From: JBFWWW01 sp050245975
GTDB taxonomy: Bacteria; Pseudomonadota; Alphaproteobacteria; Rhizobiales; Hyphomicrobiaceae
Reading direction: 5' to 3'
NCBI GenBank assembly: GCA_050245975.1
Contig: JBFWWW010000005.1
Coordinates: 1-44,757, forward strand
Length of the DNA stretch: 44,757 nt
Shown here one piece after another: positions 31,844-40,512 of this stretch; position 1 is the stretch's first letter, and each line of letters opens with the position of its first letter. The notes below the pieces were generated by a model. The model was given only the letters and a program-made list of their open reading frames with translations, ran no database searches and had not been told where the DNA came from. The translations under genes were made by a program, and so were the position numbers.

Positions 31844-32470
31844 CTACTTGTTGACCGGGCTGTCCGGGCTCATCAGCAGGGCGACGAGATCCTTGATCTG
31901 GTCGATCGTCAGCACCTTGTTGACGCCGAACCGGGGCATGTTGGAACAGGGGAGCGCCACGTGCGGATCGTAGATCTTCTCGTAGACCGCCTTGATTTCC
32001 TCGTCCTTGAACTTGCGGATCTTGCCGTACTCGGCAAGGCTCGGCCCGATCGTGCCGTAGCTCACTTCCTTCTTGTCGATCTGGTGGCAGGCATAGCAGT
32101 TGCCGCCCGTCGGGCGCCGCGCCGGATAGTCGGAGAAGCGCAAACCGTAACCCGACTGCGCGATCTTCTCGCCGCTCTTCCAGTCGCCCATGAGCTTGCC
32201 GTCGGCGGGATATTCGACCTTCTTGCGTTCACGCTCCCGGATCGCGTTGGAGACCTTGGTCGAGGGGGCGTTGCGGGTCTCGCTGCACACCTTGATCGTC
32301 TCGTCCTGCTTGAAGCGATCCATCCACTCGGGCGCGGCGGTCGCCCAGCTGGACTTGATGGCGGCATCCACGCGCGCCTCGGTGGCCGTGTTCGTCTTTT
32401 GCTGGGCGAGCGCGGCGGAGACGTTGACCGACACCACAAGCGCCGCAGCGACAGCGAAGAGTTTCTGCAT
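31844..32470 (-). CDS. soxX: SoxX, monoheme cytochrome c subunit of SoxAX
   Basis: ATG 32470 has GGGAGG upstream and starts a signal peptide (MQKLFAVAAALVVSVNVSAA). The 208-residue protein has one heme site, C125-YA-C128-H129, in GGNCYACHQI, and a distal Met178 in CSNMPRFG. An N-terminal region of about 100 residues precedes the cytochrome domain, as in Starkeya-type SoxX. C62 and C175 may form a disulfide. With SoxA it makes the SoxAX complex that joins thiosulfate oxidatively to SoxYZ in the periplasm. It lies 14 bases downstream of soxA. Confidence 0.95.
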   Translation of the reverse strand: MQKLFAVAAALVVSVNVSAALAQQKTNTATEARVDAAIKSSWATAAPEWMDRFKQDETIKVCSETRNAPSTKVSNAIRERERKKVEYPADGKLMGDWKSGEKIAQSGYGLRFSDYPARRPTGGNCYACHQIDKKEVSYGTIGPSLAEYGKIRKFKDEEIKAVYEKIYDPHVALPCSNMPRFGVNKVLTIDQIKDLVALLMSPDSPVNK

Positions 32471-32484
32471 GATCCTGCCTCCCG

Positions 32485-33318
32485 CTAGCGCTTGATGCTG
32501 GGAGCTTTTATTTCGCCCCCGTTTGCCGTCTTCACCAGATACGTCTGCAGCGCGATGGCCATCTCGGAGCCGAACTCGAGCTTCGGCAGTCGCATCTGCC
32601 AGTAGCAGTCGTTGAGCCGGTGCTCCATGGTCATGACGTTCGTCGTCGACACGCGGTAGGCCGGCCAGTCGCCCACCACCTCGCGCGCCGAGGCCGGCTT
32701 CGACAGGAAGGGCAGCGGCTGCAGCCGGATGCGGCGGCCTTCGTCGCCATGGCAGGTGGCGCAGGCAAAATCCATCGGCCCCTGGCGCCGGAAGAAGAAG
32801 GCCTCGCCCACCGCCGCGGCGTCCTTCTCTTTCGCATGGGTCAGCGGAGCGTGAAACTTCATGCCGTCCGACTTGCTGGCCACGTAGGTCGCGATCGCAC
32901 CGACGTCCTTGACCGGCTGGCCGCCGCCGGGGAATGGGCTCTTGGTCAGTTCCTTGCCGTCGAAGCCCTGCAGCTTCTCCATGCACCAGAGGATGCGGGT
33001 TTCCACGTCCATGACGCGGTCGGCGTCGGCGAAATAGCGCGGGAGTTCGGCGAACGCGCCCTCCACCTTGCCCGGACCTTTGCCGAGGTCGCATTTTTCG
33101 AGGGACGCGTTCTTCGGGCCGCGCGCCGTCGTCCACAGGGATTCGCCGCGGTCGACATCCAGAAGACCCGGGTTCGACCAGGGATCCTCCTTCAGCATCT
33201 TGCGGTATTGCTCGAGCCCGCGCTCCGTGGCGTCATCCTGGGCCAGTGCCGGCGCGGTAAGACATGCCATCGCACAGAGCGTCCATGCGAAAACCGCGAC
33301 TGCCGTGCGGTGCGCCAT
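32485..33318 (-). CDS. soxA: SoxA, monoheme-type L-cysteine S-thiosulfotransferase subunit
   Basis: ATG 33318 has GGGAGG 5 bases upstream; GTG 33324 overlaps that site. The 277-residue protein has a signal peptide (cleavage near ALA-QDD). One heme motif is present, C186-AT-C189-H190. The usual first heme site is replaced by EKCDLGKGPGK (C76), which may bond with C112 in LWCMEKLQG, as in the monoheme SoxA of Starkeya novella. The active-site cysteine that ligates heme and becomes a persulfide is C238 in RLNDCYWQMR. It catalyses thiosulfate attachment to SoxYZ. Confidence 0.95.
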   Translation of the reverse strand: MAHRTAVAVFAWTLCAMACLTAPALAQDDATERGLEQYRKMLKEDPWSNPGLLDVDRGESLWTTARGPKNASLEKCDLGKGPGKVEGAFAELPRYFADADRVMDVETRILWCMEKLQGFDGKELTKSPFPGGGQPVKDVGAIATYVASKSDGMKFHAPLTHAKEKDAAAVGEAFFFRRQGPMDFACATCHGDEGRRIRLQPLPFLSKPASAREVVGDWPAYRVSTTNVMTMEHRLNDCYWQMRLPKLEFGSEMAIALQTYLVKTANGGEIKAPSIKR

Positions 33319-33394
33319 CCTCACCTCCCTGGATCCCGTCCCACTGAATCAGCCCGGTCGCCACGGCCAACGTCCGCCCGCCGGGTTCGTGTTC

Positions 33395-33406
33395 TCAAAC
33401 GTTCGA
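33395..33406. promoter_or_regulatory. Imperfect palindrome upstream of soxA, candidate operator
   Basis: TCAAACGTTCGA is a 12-base palindrome with five of six pairs matched, inside an AT-rich patch (continuing GAATATAAGAGAG) in GC-rich DNA. It is 77 bases upstream of the soxA ATG in the 137-base gap after pgk. ArsR-type SoxR represses sox genes in related bacteria, but no regulator gene is in the window and I cannot check the consensus. Confidence 0.35.
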
Positions 33407-33455
33407 ATATAAGAGAGTATGCGAGAAGGCCCTGTCAATCGCTGACCGCTGCGCC

Positions 33456-34655
33456 TCAACGGGCGAGAGCGGCCACGCCCGGCAGTTCGCGCCCCTCGAG
33501 CCACTCCAGGAAGGCCCCGCCGGCCGTCGATACATAGCTGAAGTCGCCGCCGACGCCCGCCGCGTTGAGAGCGGCGACCGTATCGCCGCCGCCCGCAACA
33601 GACACCAGGCTGCCGGCGCGCGTCAGCCGGGCCGCCTCGCGCGCCACCGCAAACGTGGCCTCGCCGAAGGGCTGCATCTCGAACGCCCCGAGCGGGCCGT
33701 TCCACAGCAGCGTATGACAGCCGGCAAGCACGGCGTTGATGCGCGCAACGGACGCCGGACCGGCATCGAGGATCATGCTGTCTGCGGGAACACGGCTCAC
33801 CGGCACCACCTTGTGGTCCGCTCCGGCCTTGAACTCTTTTGCGACAACGGCATCCTCGGGAAGGATGATCTCGCAGCCCGCCGCCTTCGCAGATGCGAGA
33901 ATTTCCTTCGCCTTGGCGTTGAAGTCCGGCTCGCACAGGGATTTGCCGACATTCGTTCCCTGCGCCTGCAGGAACGTGTTGGCCATGCCGCCGCCGACGA
34001 TGAGCTTGTCGACCTTTGGCAGCAGGTTCGACAGAACCGGGATCTTCGTCGATACCTTGGCGCCGCCCACCAGCGCCGCCGTCGGCCGGCGCGGCTTCTC
34101 GAGTACGGTCCGCAGGGCGTTGATTTCCTCCATCAGCAGCGGTCCGGCATAGGACGGCAGCAGATGCGTGATGGCCTCGGTCGAGGCATGCGCGCGATGG
34201 GCCGAGGAGAATGCGTCTTCCACGAAGATGTCGCCCAGTCGTGCGAGAGCGGCGGCAAAGGCCGCGTCGTTCTTTTCCTCGCCCGGATGAAAGCGCAGGT
34301 TTTCCAGGACGAGGATGCCGCCCGGGTTGAGACTGGCGACGGCGGCCTCGGCCGCTGCGCCGACGCTCTCGCCTGCGAACGTGACCGGAGCCTTGACCAC
34401 GCGCCCCAGCGCTTCGGCCACCGGCTTGAGAGAGAACTCGGGCGCGGCCTTGCCCTTCGGGCGGCCGAAATGGGACATGACGACGACGCGTGCGCCGCGG
34501 CGCGCGAAATCCTCAAGTCCGGGTGCCAGCCTCGCAAGACGCGTATCGTCGGTCACGCGTCCGTCGGCGACCGGGACGTTCAGATCGGCACGGACAAGAA
34601 CACGCTTGCCCGCCAGATCCAGCCCGTCCGTCGTCTTGATCCTGTCGAGGTCCAT
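33456..34655 (-). CDS. pgk: Phosphoglycerate kinase
   Basis: A full-length 399-residue phosphoglycerate kinase. Substrate-binding RADLNVP and SHFGRPKG are in the N-terminal domain; GGAKVSTK and LWNGPLGAFE line the nucleotide site; the GGGDT motif is near the C-terminus. It transfers phosphate between 1,3-bisphosphoglycerate and ADP in glycolysis and the Calvin cycle. It starts 110 bases after the tkt stop on the same strand; the gap gene often seen between them is missing. The sox unit downstream has its own gap and candidate operator. Confidence 0.97.
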   Translation of the reverse strand: MDLDRIKTTDGLDLAGKRVLVRADLNVPVADGRVTDDTRLARLAPGLEDFARRGARVVVMSHFGRPKGKAAPEFSLKPVAEALGRVVKAPVTFAGESVGAAAEAAVASLNPGGILVLENLRFHPGEEKNDAAFAAALARLGDIFVEDAFSSAHRAHASTEAITHLLPSYAGPLLMEEINALRTVLEKPRRPTAALVGGAKVSTKIPVLSNLLPKVDKLIVGGGMANTFLQAQGTNVGKSLCEPDFNAKAKEILASAKAAGCEIILPEDAVVAKEFKAGADHKVVPVSRVPADSMILDAGPASVARINAVLAGCHTLLWNGPLGAFEMQPFGEATFAVAREAARLTRAGSLVSVAGGGDTVAALNAAGVGGDFSYVSTAGGAFLEWLEGRELPGVAALAR

Positions 34656-34765
34656 CGGGCGCGCATCCTGTTGCTGGTCGTTGCTGCCGCCGCTTTACCG
34701 TCGGCAGCAGCCGGCATCAAGCCTCGCGAGCACGAAGATGCGTCCTCGGTTAAGCGCCCGTCGCC

Positions 34766-36760
34766 CTAGCGGCCGGCCAGCCGGCGCGCCGCGTTCGCAA
34801 CATGCGCAACGGTGATCCCGAAATGCTCGTAGAGCTTGGGGGCTGGAGCCGAGGCGCCGAAGCTCGACATGCCGACGAACGTGCCGCGATCGCCGAGCCA
34901 GCGCTCCCAGCCGAACTCGACGGCCGCTTCGACGGCCACCCTCGGCGCCGTGCCGAGCACGGCCGCGCGATAGTCCTCGGTCTGGGCCGCGAACAGCTCC
35001 CAGCACGGCATGGACACCACGGCGGCGCGAATGCCCTGCCCCGCGAGTTCCTGACGCGCGTCCATGGCCAGTCCGACCTCCGAGCCCGTCGCCAGCAGCG
35101 TGACGTCGCGCGTTCCATCCGCCTCGGCGAGCACGTAGGCGCCGCGCGCGGACAGGTTCTCGTTGCCCTGTTCCTTCCGCAGCGCCGGCACACCCTGGCG
35201 GGTGAGCGCGAGCACCGACGGCGTCCCGCGTGCCAGCAGCGCCAGTTCCCAGCACTCCGCCACCTCGACGCTGTCGGCCGGACGAAACACATGCAGGTTC
35301 GGGATCGCGCGCAGCGCGGCAAGCTGCTCCACCGGCTGGTGCGTCGGACCGTCCTCGCCGAGACCGATCGAGTCATGCGTCATCACGTAGATCACGCGCT
35401 GCTGCATGAGCGCGGACAACCGGATCGCCGGTCGGCAATAGTCCGTGAAGACGAGGAACGTCGCGCCATAGGGGACGATGCCGCCATGCAGCGCCAGTCC
35501 GTTCATCGCCGCCGCCATGCCATGCTCGCGCACGCCATAGTGCAAATAGTTTCCTGCGAAATTCCCGGGTGAGACCGGCACGTGCTCCTTGGTGCGGGTT
35601 CCGTTCGACCCCGTGAGGTCGGCCGAGCCGCCGATAAGGGACGGCACGACCGGGACCAGGGCTTCCAGGACGCGCTGCGAGGACTGCCGCGTCGCGAGCT
35701 TCGGTGCCGAGGCCGCGAACTCCTGCTTGATGCCGCGCACCGCTTCTCTGATTGCCGCGGCGGCGTCGGCATTGATGGGATCGCCGAGAACGTCCTGCAT
35801 ATGCGCCCCGGCGTTGGCGGCACGGGCGTCCCAGCTCTCACGCTGCGCACGCGAGCGCGTGCCGGCGGCACGCCAGGCGCTTAGGATATCGGCCGGCACC
35901 TCGAACGGCGGATACGGCCAGCCGAGCTTTTCGCGTGCGCCGCGAATTTCCTCCGCGCCGAGCGGCTCACCATGTGCCGAGGCCTTGCCGTGCTTGGTTG
36001 GCGCACCGAAGCCGATGGTCGTGCGGCAGGCGATGAATGTGGGACGGGAGGAGCCCTGCGCCGCCGTCAGTGCTGCGGCGACGGCCTCGGGATCATGCCC
36101 ATCGACGCGCGCCGTCGACCAGCCGGACGCCGCGAAGCGGGCGATCTGGTCGTCGGACGTCGCAAGGCTCGTCGGTCCGTCGATGGAGATGTGATTGTCG
36201 TCGAACAGGACTATGAGCCGGTTCAGCTTGAGATGGCCGGCCAGCGAGATCGCTTCCTGGCTGATGCCCTCCATGAGGCAGCCGTCACCGACAATCGTAT
36301 AGGTGCGGTGGTCGACCAGCGCGTCACCGAAGCGGGCGTTGAGAAGCCGCTCGGCAATGGCCATGCCGACCGCATTGCCGATCCCCTGGCCCAGCGGCCC
36401 GGTGGTCGTCTCGATGCCGGGCGCATGCCCGTGCTCGGGGTGACCGGCCGTTTTCGATCCAAGCTGGCGGAACGACTTGATCTGCTCGATATCCATGCCC
36501 GGATAGCCGGTGAGATAGAGCAGCGAATAGAGAAGCATCGAGCCGTGGCCCGCCGACAGCACGAAGCGGTCGCGGTCGGGCCAGTCGGGGGTGGTGGGAT
36601 CAAATTTCAGGAAGCGCGTGAACAGCACCGTCGCCACGTCGGCCATCCCCATCGGCATGCCGGGGTGGCCGGATTTCGCCTTCTCCACCGCGTCCATGGC
36701 GAGCGCGCGAATCGCATTGGCCATGGCGGCATGCGGCACGGACTTGACGGGCGCAGCCAT
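34766..36760 (-). CDS. tkt: Transketolase
   Basis: ATG 36760 has GAGGAGG 7 bases upstream and gives 664 residues, typical for bacterial transketolase. The N-terminal KSGHPGMPMGMA motif, the thiamine diphosphate signature GDGCLMEGISQEA followed by NRLIVLFDDNHISID, and the catalytic glutamate in GVREHGMAAAMNGLALHGG are all present. The GLGEDGPTHQPVEQL segment is also conserved. It moves two-carbon units between sugar phosphates in the pentose phosphate and Calvin pathways. pgk follows on the same strand. Confidence 0.97.
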   Translation of the reverse strand: MAAPVKSVPHAAMANAIRALAMDAVEKAKSGHPGMPMGMADVATVLFTRFLKFDPTTPDWPDRDRFVLSAGHGSMLLYSLLYLTGYPGMDIEQIKSFRQLGSKTAGHPEHGHAPGIETTTGPLGQGIGNAVGMAIAERLLNARFGDALVDHRTYTIVGDGCLMEGISQEAISLAGHLKLNRLIVLFDDNHISIDGPTSLATSDDQIARFAASGWSTARVDGHDPEAVAAALTAAQGSSRPTFIACRTTIGFGAPTKHGKASAHGEPLGAEEIRGAREKLGWPYPPFEVPADILSAWRAAGTRSRAQRESWDARAANAGAHMQDVLGDPINADAAAAIREAVRGIKQEFAASAPKLATRQSSQRVLEALVPVVPSLIGGSADLTGSNGTRTKEHVPVSPGNFAGNYLHYGVREHGMAAAMNGLALHGGIVPYGATFLVFTDYCRPAIRLSALMQQRVIYVMTHDSIGLGEDGPTHQPVEQLAALRAIPNLHVFRPADSVEVAECWELALLARGTPSVLALTRQGVPALRKEQGNENLSARGAYVLAEADGTRDVTLLATGSEVGLAMDARQELAGQGIRAAVVSMPCWELFAAQTEDYRAAVLGTAPRVAVEAAVEFGWERWLGDRGTFVGMSSFGASAPAPKLYEHFGITVAHVANAARRLAGR

Positions 36761-36955
36761 TCTCGAACCTCCTCGCACCCCGCGTCTGGGCGAGGCCGTG
36801 TTGTAAGCGCAGAGTCGGAGGGAGCTTTAGCGGGCGACAGCGGGCGCGTCTACCGTCTGGGCATGCTTCTCCCACGCGGCTCGCAGCCGCGCCGCGCAAC
36901 CGGTATTCCCATGCCGATCCGGGCGAGGTCCGTTGGACCGGACGGCGATCCCGCC

Positions 36956-37354
36956 TCAGACCCGGGACGAATAGGTCCGCGCCGCGCCGTCCGCGCGGTG
37001 CTGCATGAGGGTCAGCGTTTCATCCGCGACCGAGCGCCCGAGCTTGGCGAATTGCTCGAGCTCGGTTTTGTAGTCGTCGAATGCGGTTTCATAGAACTTG
37101 GCATAAACCGAGTACATGTCCTGCATGGTCTTGCAGCCGGCAAGCTGGCCGGGCATGGCGAGATCCTGCTGCAGGCGGCGATTGACGAAGCCGACCCATT
37201 CCTTGTGCATCGCCGACAGACCGTCATAGAGCCTGTTGTTGAGCTCGGCGACGGCATTAAGAGCGGGACGGTTCATGTCCATGAGCGCTTCGAAGCTGAG
37301 CGGCGTCAGCGCCGTTGCAGCTCCTGCGTGGCCGTTGGTTCCTTTGTCAGCCAT
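36956..37354 (-). CDS. Phasin-family protein
   Basis: A 132-residue helical protein without a signal peptide. The phasin_2-like pattern is visible: NRPALNAVAELNNRLYDGL, then WVGFVNRRLQQDLAMPGQL and MYSVYAKFYETAFDDYKTEL. Phasins coat polyhydroxyalkanoate granules. No PHA synthase gene is nearby. The start has AGGAGGAGG 4-5 bases upstream, suggesting strong expression. It follows the sugar kinase gene by 152 bases on the same strand; the gap codes for a hydrophobic open frame without a good start. Confidence 0.85.
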   Translation of the reverse strand: MADKGTNGHAGAATALTPLSFEALMDMNRPALNAVAELNNRLYDGLSAMHKEWVGFVNRRLQQDLAMPGQLAGCKTMQDMYSVYAKFYETAFDDYKTELEQFAKLGRSVADETLTLMQHRADGAARTYSSRV

Positions 37355-37506
37355 GGGCCTCCTCCTGATCCTCGAGACGGCCCCCCACCCGGTCGAGAAG
37401 GATAAGCACCGCGATTGCGGCTGGCAAAAGGTGCAAAATCAAAAGCAGGTGAGGCGCGCCGATCAGCCGCAGGAAGTTGTGGATAAGCTCGCGGGAGTCA
37501 CATGCC

Positions 37507-38415
37507 TCAGGGCTGCCCGGCAAGCGCCGTCTCGATCTCGCTCCGCCGCGGCAATCCCGCACGCGATCCCAGGCGGCGGCATTTGAGCGCTGCGACGAGC
37601 GCGGCAATGCGTGCGCAATCGGCGGTCGGCCGGCCTTCGGCGAGCATCAGCGCGAACGCCCCGTGGAAGGCGTCGCCGGCGCCGGTCGTGTCCACGACAT
37701 CGATCGCAACCGCGGGCGTCCGGCCGCTCGCGCCGCGTTCGCGCCAAAGATAGCCCTCGGCGCCGAGCGTGACGCCCGCATGCAGCGGTCCCAGAGACAG
37801 CACGCGCTGCAGGCGCGCGTCTTGATCGCCTTCGGGAACGAAATCCTCCAGCGCCGGCGCGGAAAAAATCGCGTAGTCGGTCAGCGAGAGTATCTCCGGC
37901 AGGGCCTCGCGAGCTCCGAGATCGGCGTCGAGCACGGTCGGGATGCCATCGGCCCGCGCGCGCTGGAAAACCGCCCGCAACCCTTCGAGCCAGCGCACGT
38001 CGCCAAGCACGGCCTGCGCCTCGCGGATGCGTTCCAGCGGCAGCCAGCTCGTTCCGGATGGTGTCGCCGCGTCCCGCTGCCCGACAATGAGGCGCTCGCC
38101 GCGCTCGTCGACGATGATCGCCGACGTGGACGAGCGCGCTCCCTCGAAGCCCTGCACATAGCGAACGTCGACGCGCTCGCTCTTCAGGCCGTCGCGAATG
38201 GTCCGGCCGGCCGCATCGTCGCCGACCCGGCTCCACAGCTCGACCGCACCGCCGAGCCGCGCGATGGCGACCGCCGCGTTGGCGGCCATTCCGCCGCCGG
38301 ACTCCACATGCTCGAGCGCACGGACTTTCGTCGGCTCGGGCGGAAAGGCCGCGATACGATAGATGCGGTCGAGGGCGGCGTGGCCCACACAAATGATGCG
38401 CCTGGCAGAGGACAT
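37507..38415 (-). CDS. PfkB/ribokinase-family sugar kinase
   Basis: A 302-residue PfkB kinase. The N-terminal signature includes HVESGGGMAANAAVAIARLG; the C-terminal signature DTTGAGDAFHGAFAL holds the catalytic aspartate (GAGD) and anion hole. It phosphorylates a sugar or nucleoside with ATP; the substrate cannot be fixed. The N-terminal GHAALDRIYRIAAFPPEPTK segment is typical of sugar kinases. It lies between the antiporter and phasin genes, giving no pathway clue. Confidence 0.92.
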   Translation of the reverse strand: MSSARRIICVGHAALDRIYRIAAFPPEPTKVRALEHVESGGGMAANAAVAIARLGGAVELWSRVGDDAAGRTIRDGLKSERVDVRYVQGFEGARSSTSAIIVDERGERLIVGQRDAATPSGTSWLPLERIREAQAVLGDVRWLEGLRAVFQRARADGIPTVLDADLGAREALPEILSLTDYAIFSAPALEDFVPEGDQDARLQRVLSLGPLHAGVTLGAEGYLWRERGASGRTPAVAIDVVDTTGAGDAFHGAFALMLAEGRPTADCARIAALVAALKCRRLGSRAGLPRRSEIETALAGQP

Positions 38416-38547
38416 TCAGCTGCTCGTCGGCGCTTGCCCAATCCGTCCCGCCGGACCGGCCGCGCCTGCGATCGACAATGAGGGCTGGCTCCCGGCTCCG
38501 CAAGTGCCGGCGCGCCTCTCGTACCGGCAAATCGCAGCGGGCGGGCG

Positions 38548-40392
38548 CTAGGAGGCCTTTGCCTGCGGTGCCGCTGCGGCCGCCTCCGCATCCTTGAGCT
38601 GGTCGAGAGCATCGAGGTCCAGCAGCCGCTCGAGTTCCTCCGCATCGCTGCGCGCCCGCGCCTGCAGCTTTTCGAGATCCGCGTAGTGCTTGTGGTCCTC
38701 GAGCAGGCGGCGCTCGTCGTGGCGCTGGAACGTCTCGATGGAGTAGCGCACCTCGCGCTCGGCCATGCCGAGCCCCCGCAGCACCTCGCGTGTCAGGTCG
38801 AGCGTGGAGAGATAGGTTTCGCGGCGGATGATCTTCACGCCGAGATCGATCAGGCGATGGACGTGCACGCGGTTGCGCGCCCGCGCATAGATCGGCAGCG
38901 TCGGGAACTGCCGGCGGACGGCTTCGGCCGTGCGCAGCGAAGCCTCCATGTCATCGATCGCGAGCACGAATGCCTGCGCCTTGTCGGCCTGCGCGGCTTC
39001 CAGGATATCGGAACGGCTGGCGTCGCCGTAGTAGATGCGCGCGCCGAACTTGCGCATGACCTGAACCTGCTCCGGATTGATGTCGAGCGCGGTGATGGGG
39101 ATGCGCTTGGCGCGCAGCACGCGGGCGACGATCTGACCGACGCGGCCGAAGCCGGCAATGATGACGTGCTTGTTGTTGGGCGCCGGGGTCTCGAACGCCG
39201 GCAGCGGCGCGCGCACCTTGCGCCGCGTCAGGTCGTCGAGGAGCAGCAGGATCGGCGTTGCCGCCATCGACAGCGTCACCACCACCGTGGCGAGGGCGGC
39301 GACATCGGACTGCAGAACGCCCACGGCGACGCCCGATGTGAAGAGCACGAACGCGAACTCGCCGCCCTGGCTGATGGCGAACGCCAGACGGCGCGCTGAG
39401 GGATCGGTCAGGCCCTGCCAGCGCCCGAGGCCGTAGAGAACGATGCACTTGACGAGGATCAGCAGGGCCGTGAAGCCCAGCACCAGGCCGGGCTGCCCGA
39501 CGATGATGCTGACGTCGAGCGACATGCCGACCGCCGTGAAGAACAGGCCGAGGAGCAGCCCCTCGAACGGCTTGATGTCGGCTTCGATCTGGTGCCGGTA
39601 CTGGGATTCCGACAGCAGCGCGCCGGCGAGAAACGCACCCAGCGAGGCCGACAGGCCGGCCCACTGCATCACAAGAACGACGACGATGACCGTCAGCAGC
39701 GCCAACGCCGTCATCGCCTCCTGCACGCGCATGCCGGCGATGACGCGAAAGACATTGTCGACGACGAAGCGGCCGGCGAAGGCGACCGCGGCGATGGTGA
39801 GCAGCGCGCGCCCCGCGGACCAGACGTCCATCACCGGCATCTTGGGCAACGCGCTGACGACGAACAGCGGCGCCAGGGCGATGAGGGGGATGGCCGCGAG
39901 ATCCTGGAACAGCAGGATCGCGAAGGCCGATCGCCCGTGCCGTGCCGTCAGCTCGCCCTTGTCCTCGAGGATCTGCAGCGCGAATGCCGTCGACGACAGC
40001 GACAGCGCCAGCCCCATGAACAGGGCGGGCAGTACGGCAAGGCCGAGCATCACGCCGATCGCCGCCAGCGCCACAGCGGTGATGCCGACCTGAGCCCCGC
40101 CAAGGCCGAAGATCGCCATGCGCATGGACCACAGCCGGGTCGGCCGCAGCTCGAGGCCGATCAGGAACAGCAGCAGGATGACGCCGAACTCGGCAAACTC
40201 CAGCACCTGGTGCGCGCCCGTGTGGTCGTCGATCCCGAAGGTCGTCAGGCGGCCGAGGACGAAGGGTCCGATGATGACGCCGGCGAGCAGATATCCGAGC
40301 ACGGTGCCGATGCGGGCTGCCTTGGCGAGCGGCGCCGCAACGGCGGCAGCGACCAGAAACAGCGCCACCTGAACCAGGGTAATCCCCGACAT
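38548..40392 (-). CDS. CPA2 monovalent cation:proton antiporter with TrkA-N domain (Kef-like)
   Basis: ATG 40392 has GGGAGAGG 6 bases upstream. The 614-residue protein has about twelve to thirteen membrane helices of the Na+/H+ exchanger (CPA2) fold (about 1-375), including FLIGLELRPTRLWSM and SLSSTAFALQILEDKGE. A cytoplasmic TrkA-N/RCK domain follows (about 395-520) with HVIIAGFGRVGQIVARVL for NAD(H) binding. A charged C-terminal coiled coil completes it. The layout matches KefB/KefC, which export K+ under glutathione-adduct control; no KefF/KefG partner is adjacent. Confidence 0.93.
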   Translation of the reverse strand: MSGITLVQVALFLVAAAVAAPLAKAARIGTVLGYLLAGVIIGPFVLGRLTTFGIDDHTGAHQVLEFAEFGVILLLFLIGLELRPTRLWSMRMAIFGLGGAQVGITAVALAAIGVMLGLAVLPALFMGLALSLSSTAFALQILEDKGELTARHGRSAFAILLFQDLAAIPLIALAPLFVVSALPKMPVMDVWSAGRALLTIAAVAFAGRFVVDNVFRVIAGMRVQEAMTALALLTVIVVVLVMQWAGLSASLGAFLAGALLSESQYRHQIEADIKPFEGLLLGLFFTAVGMSLDVSIIVGQPGLVLGFTALLILVKCIVLYGLGRWQGLTDPSARRLAFAISQGGEFAFVLFTSGVAVGVLQSDVAALATVVVTLSMAATPILLLLDDLTRRKVRAPLPAFETPAPNNKHVIIAGFGRVGQIVARVLRAKRIPITALDINPEQVQVMRKFGARIYYGDASRSDILEAAQADKAQAFVLAIDDMEASLRTAEAVRRQFPTLPIYARARNRVHVHRLIDLGVKIIRRETYLSTLDLTREVLRGLGMAEREVRYSIETFQRHDERRLLEDHKHYADLEKLQARARSDAEELERLLDLDALDQLKDAEAAAAAPQAKAS

Positions 40393-40512
40393 TCCACCCT
40401 CTCCCAATCTCTCGAGCTGCACCAAAACGCATCGGCGCAGTCGTGCCCTCCGCGCAAATCTGCACCAGGCAGCACCGGCGGAACAAGCCAGACGGGCTGG
40501 TCCGAAGACGCG

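Noticed and set aside
37347..37506. Hydrophobic open frame between the sugar kinase and phasin genes
   Set aside because: The frame would encode a membrane helix (HLLPAAIAVLILLD), but there is no ATG or GTG start in the gap and no ribosome site; the open frame starts inside the kinase.
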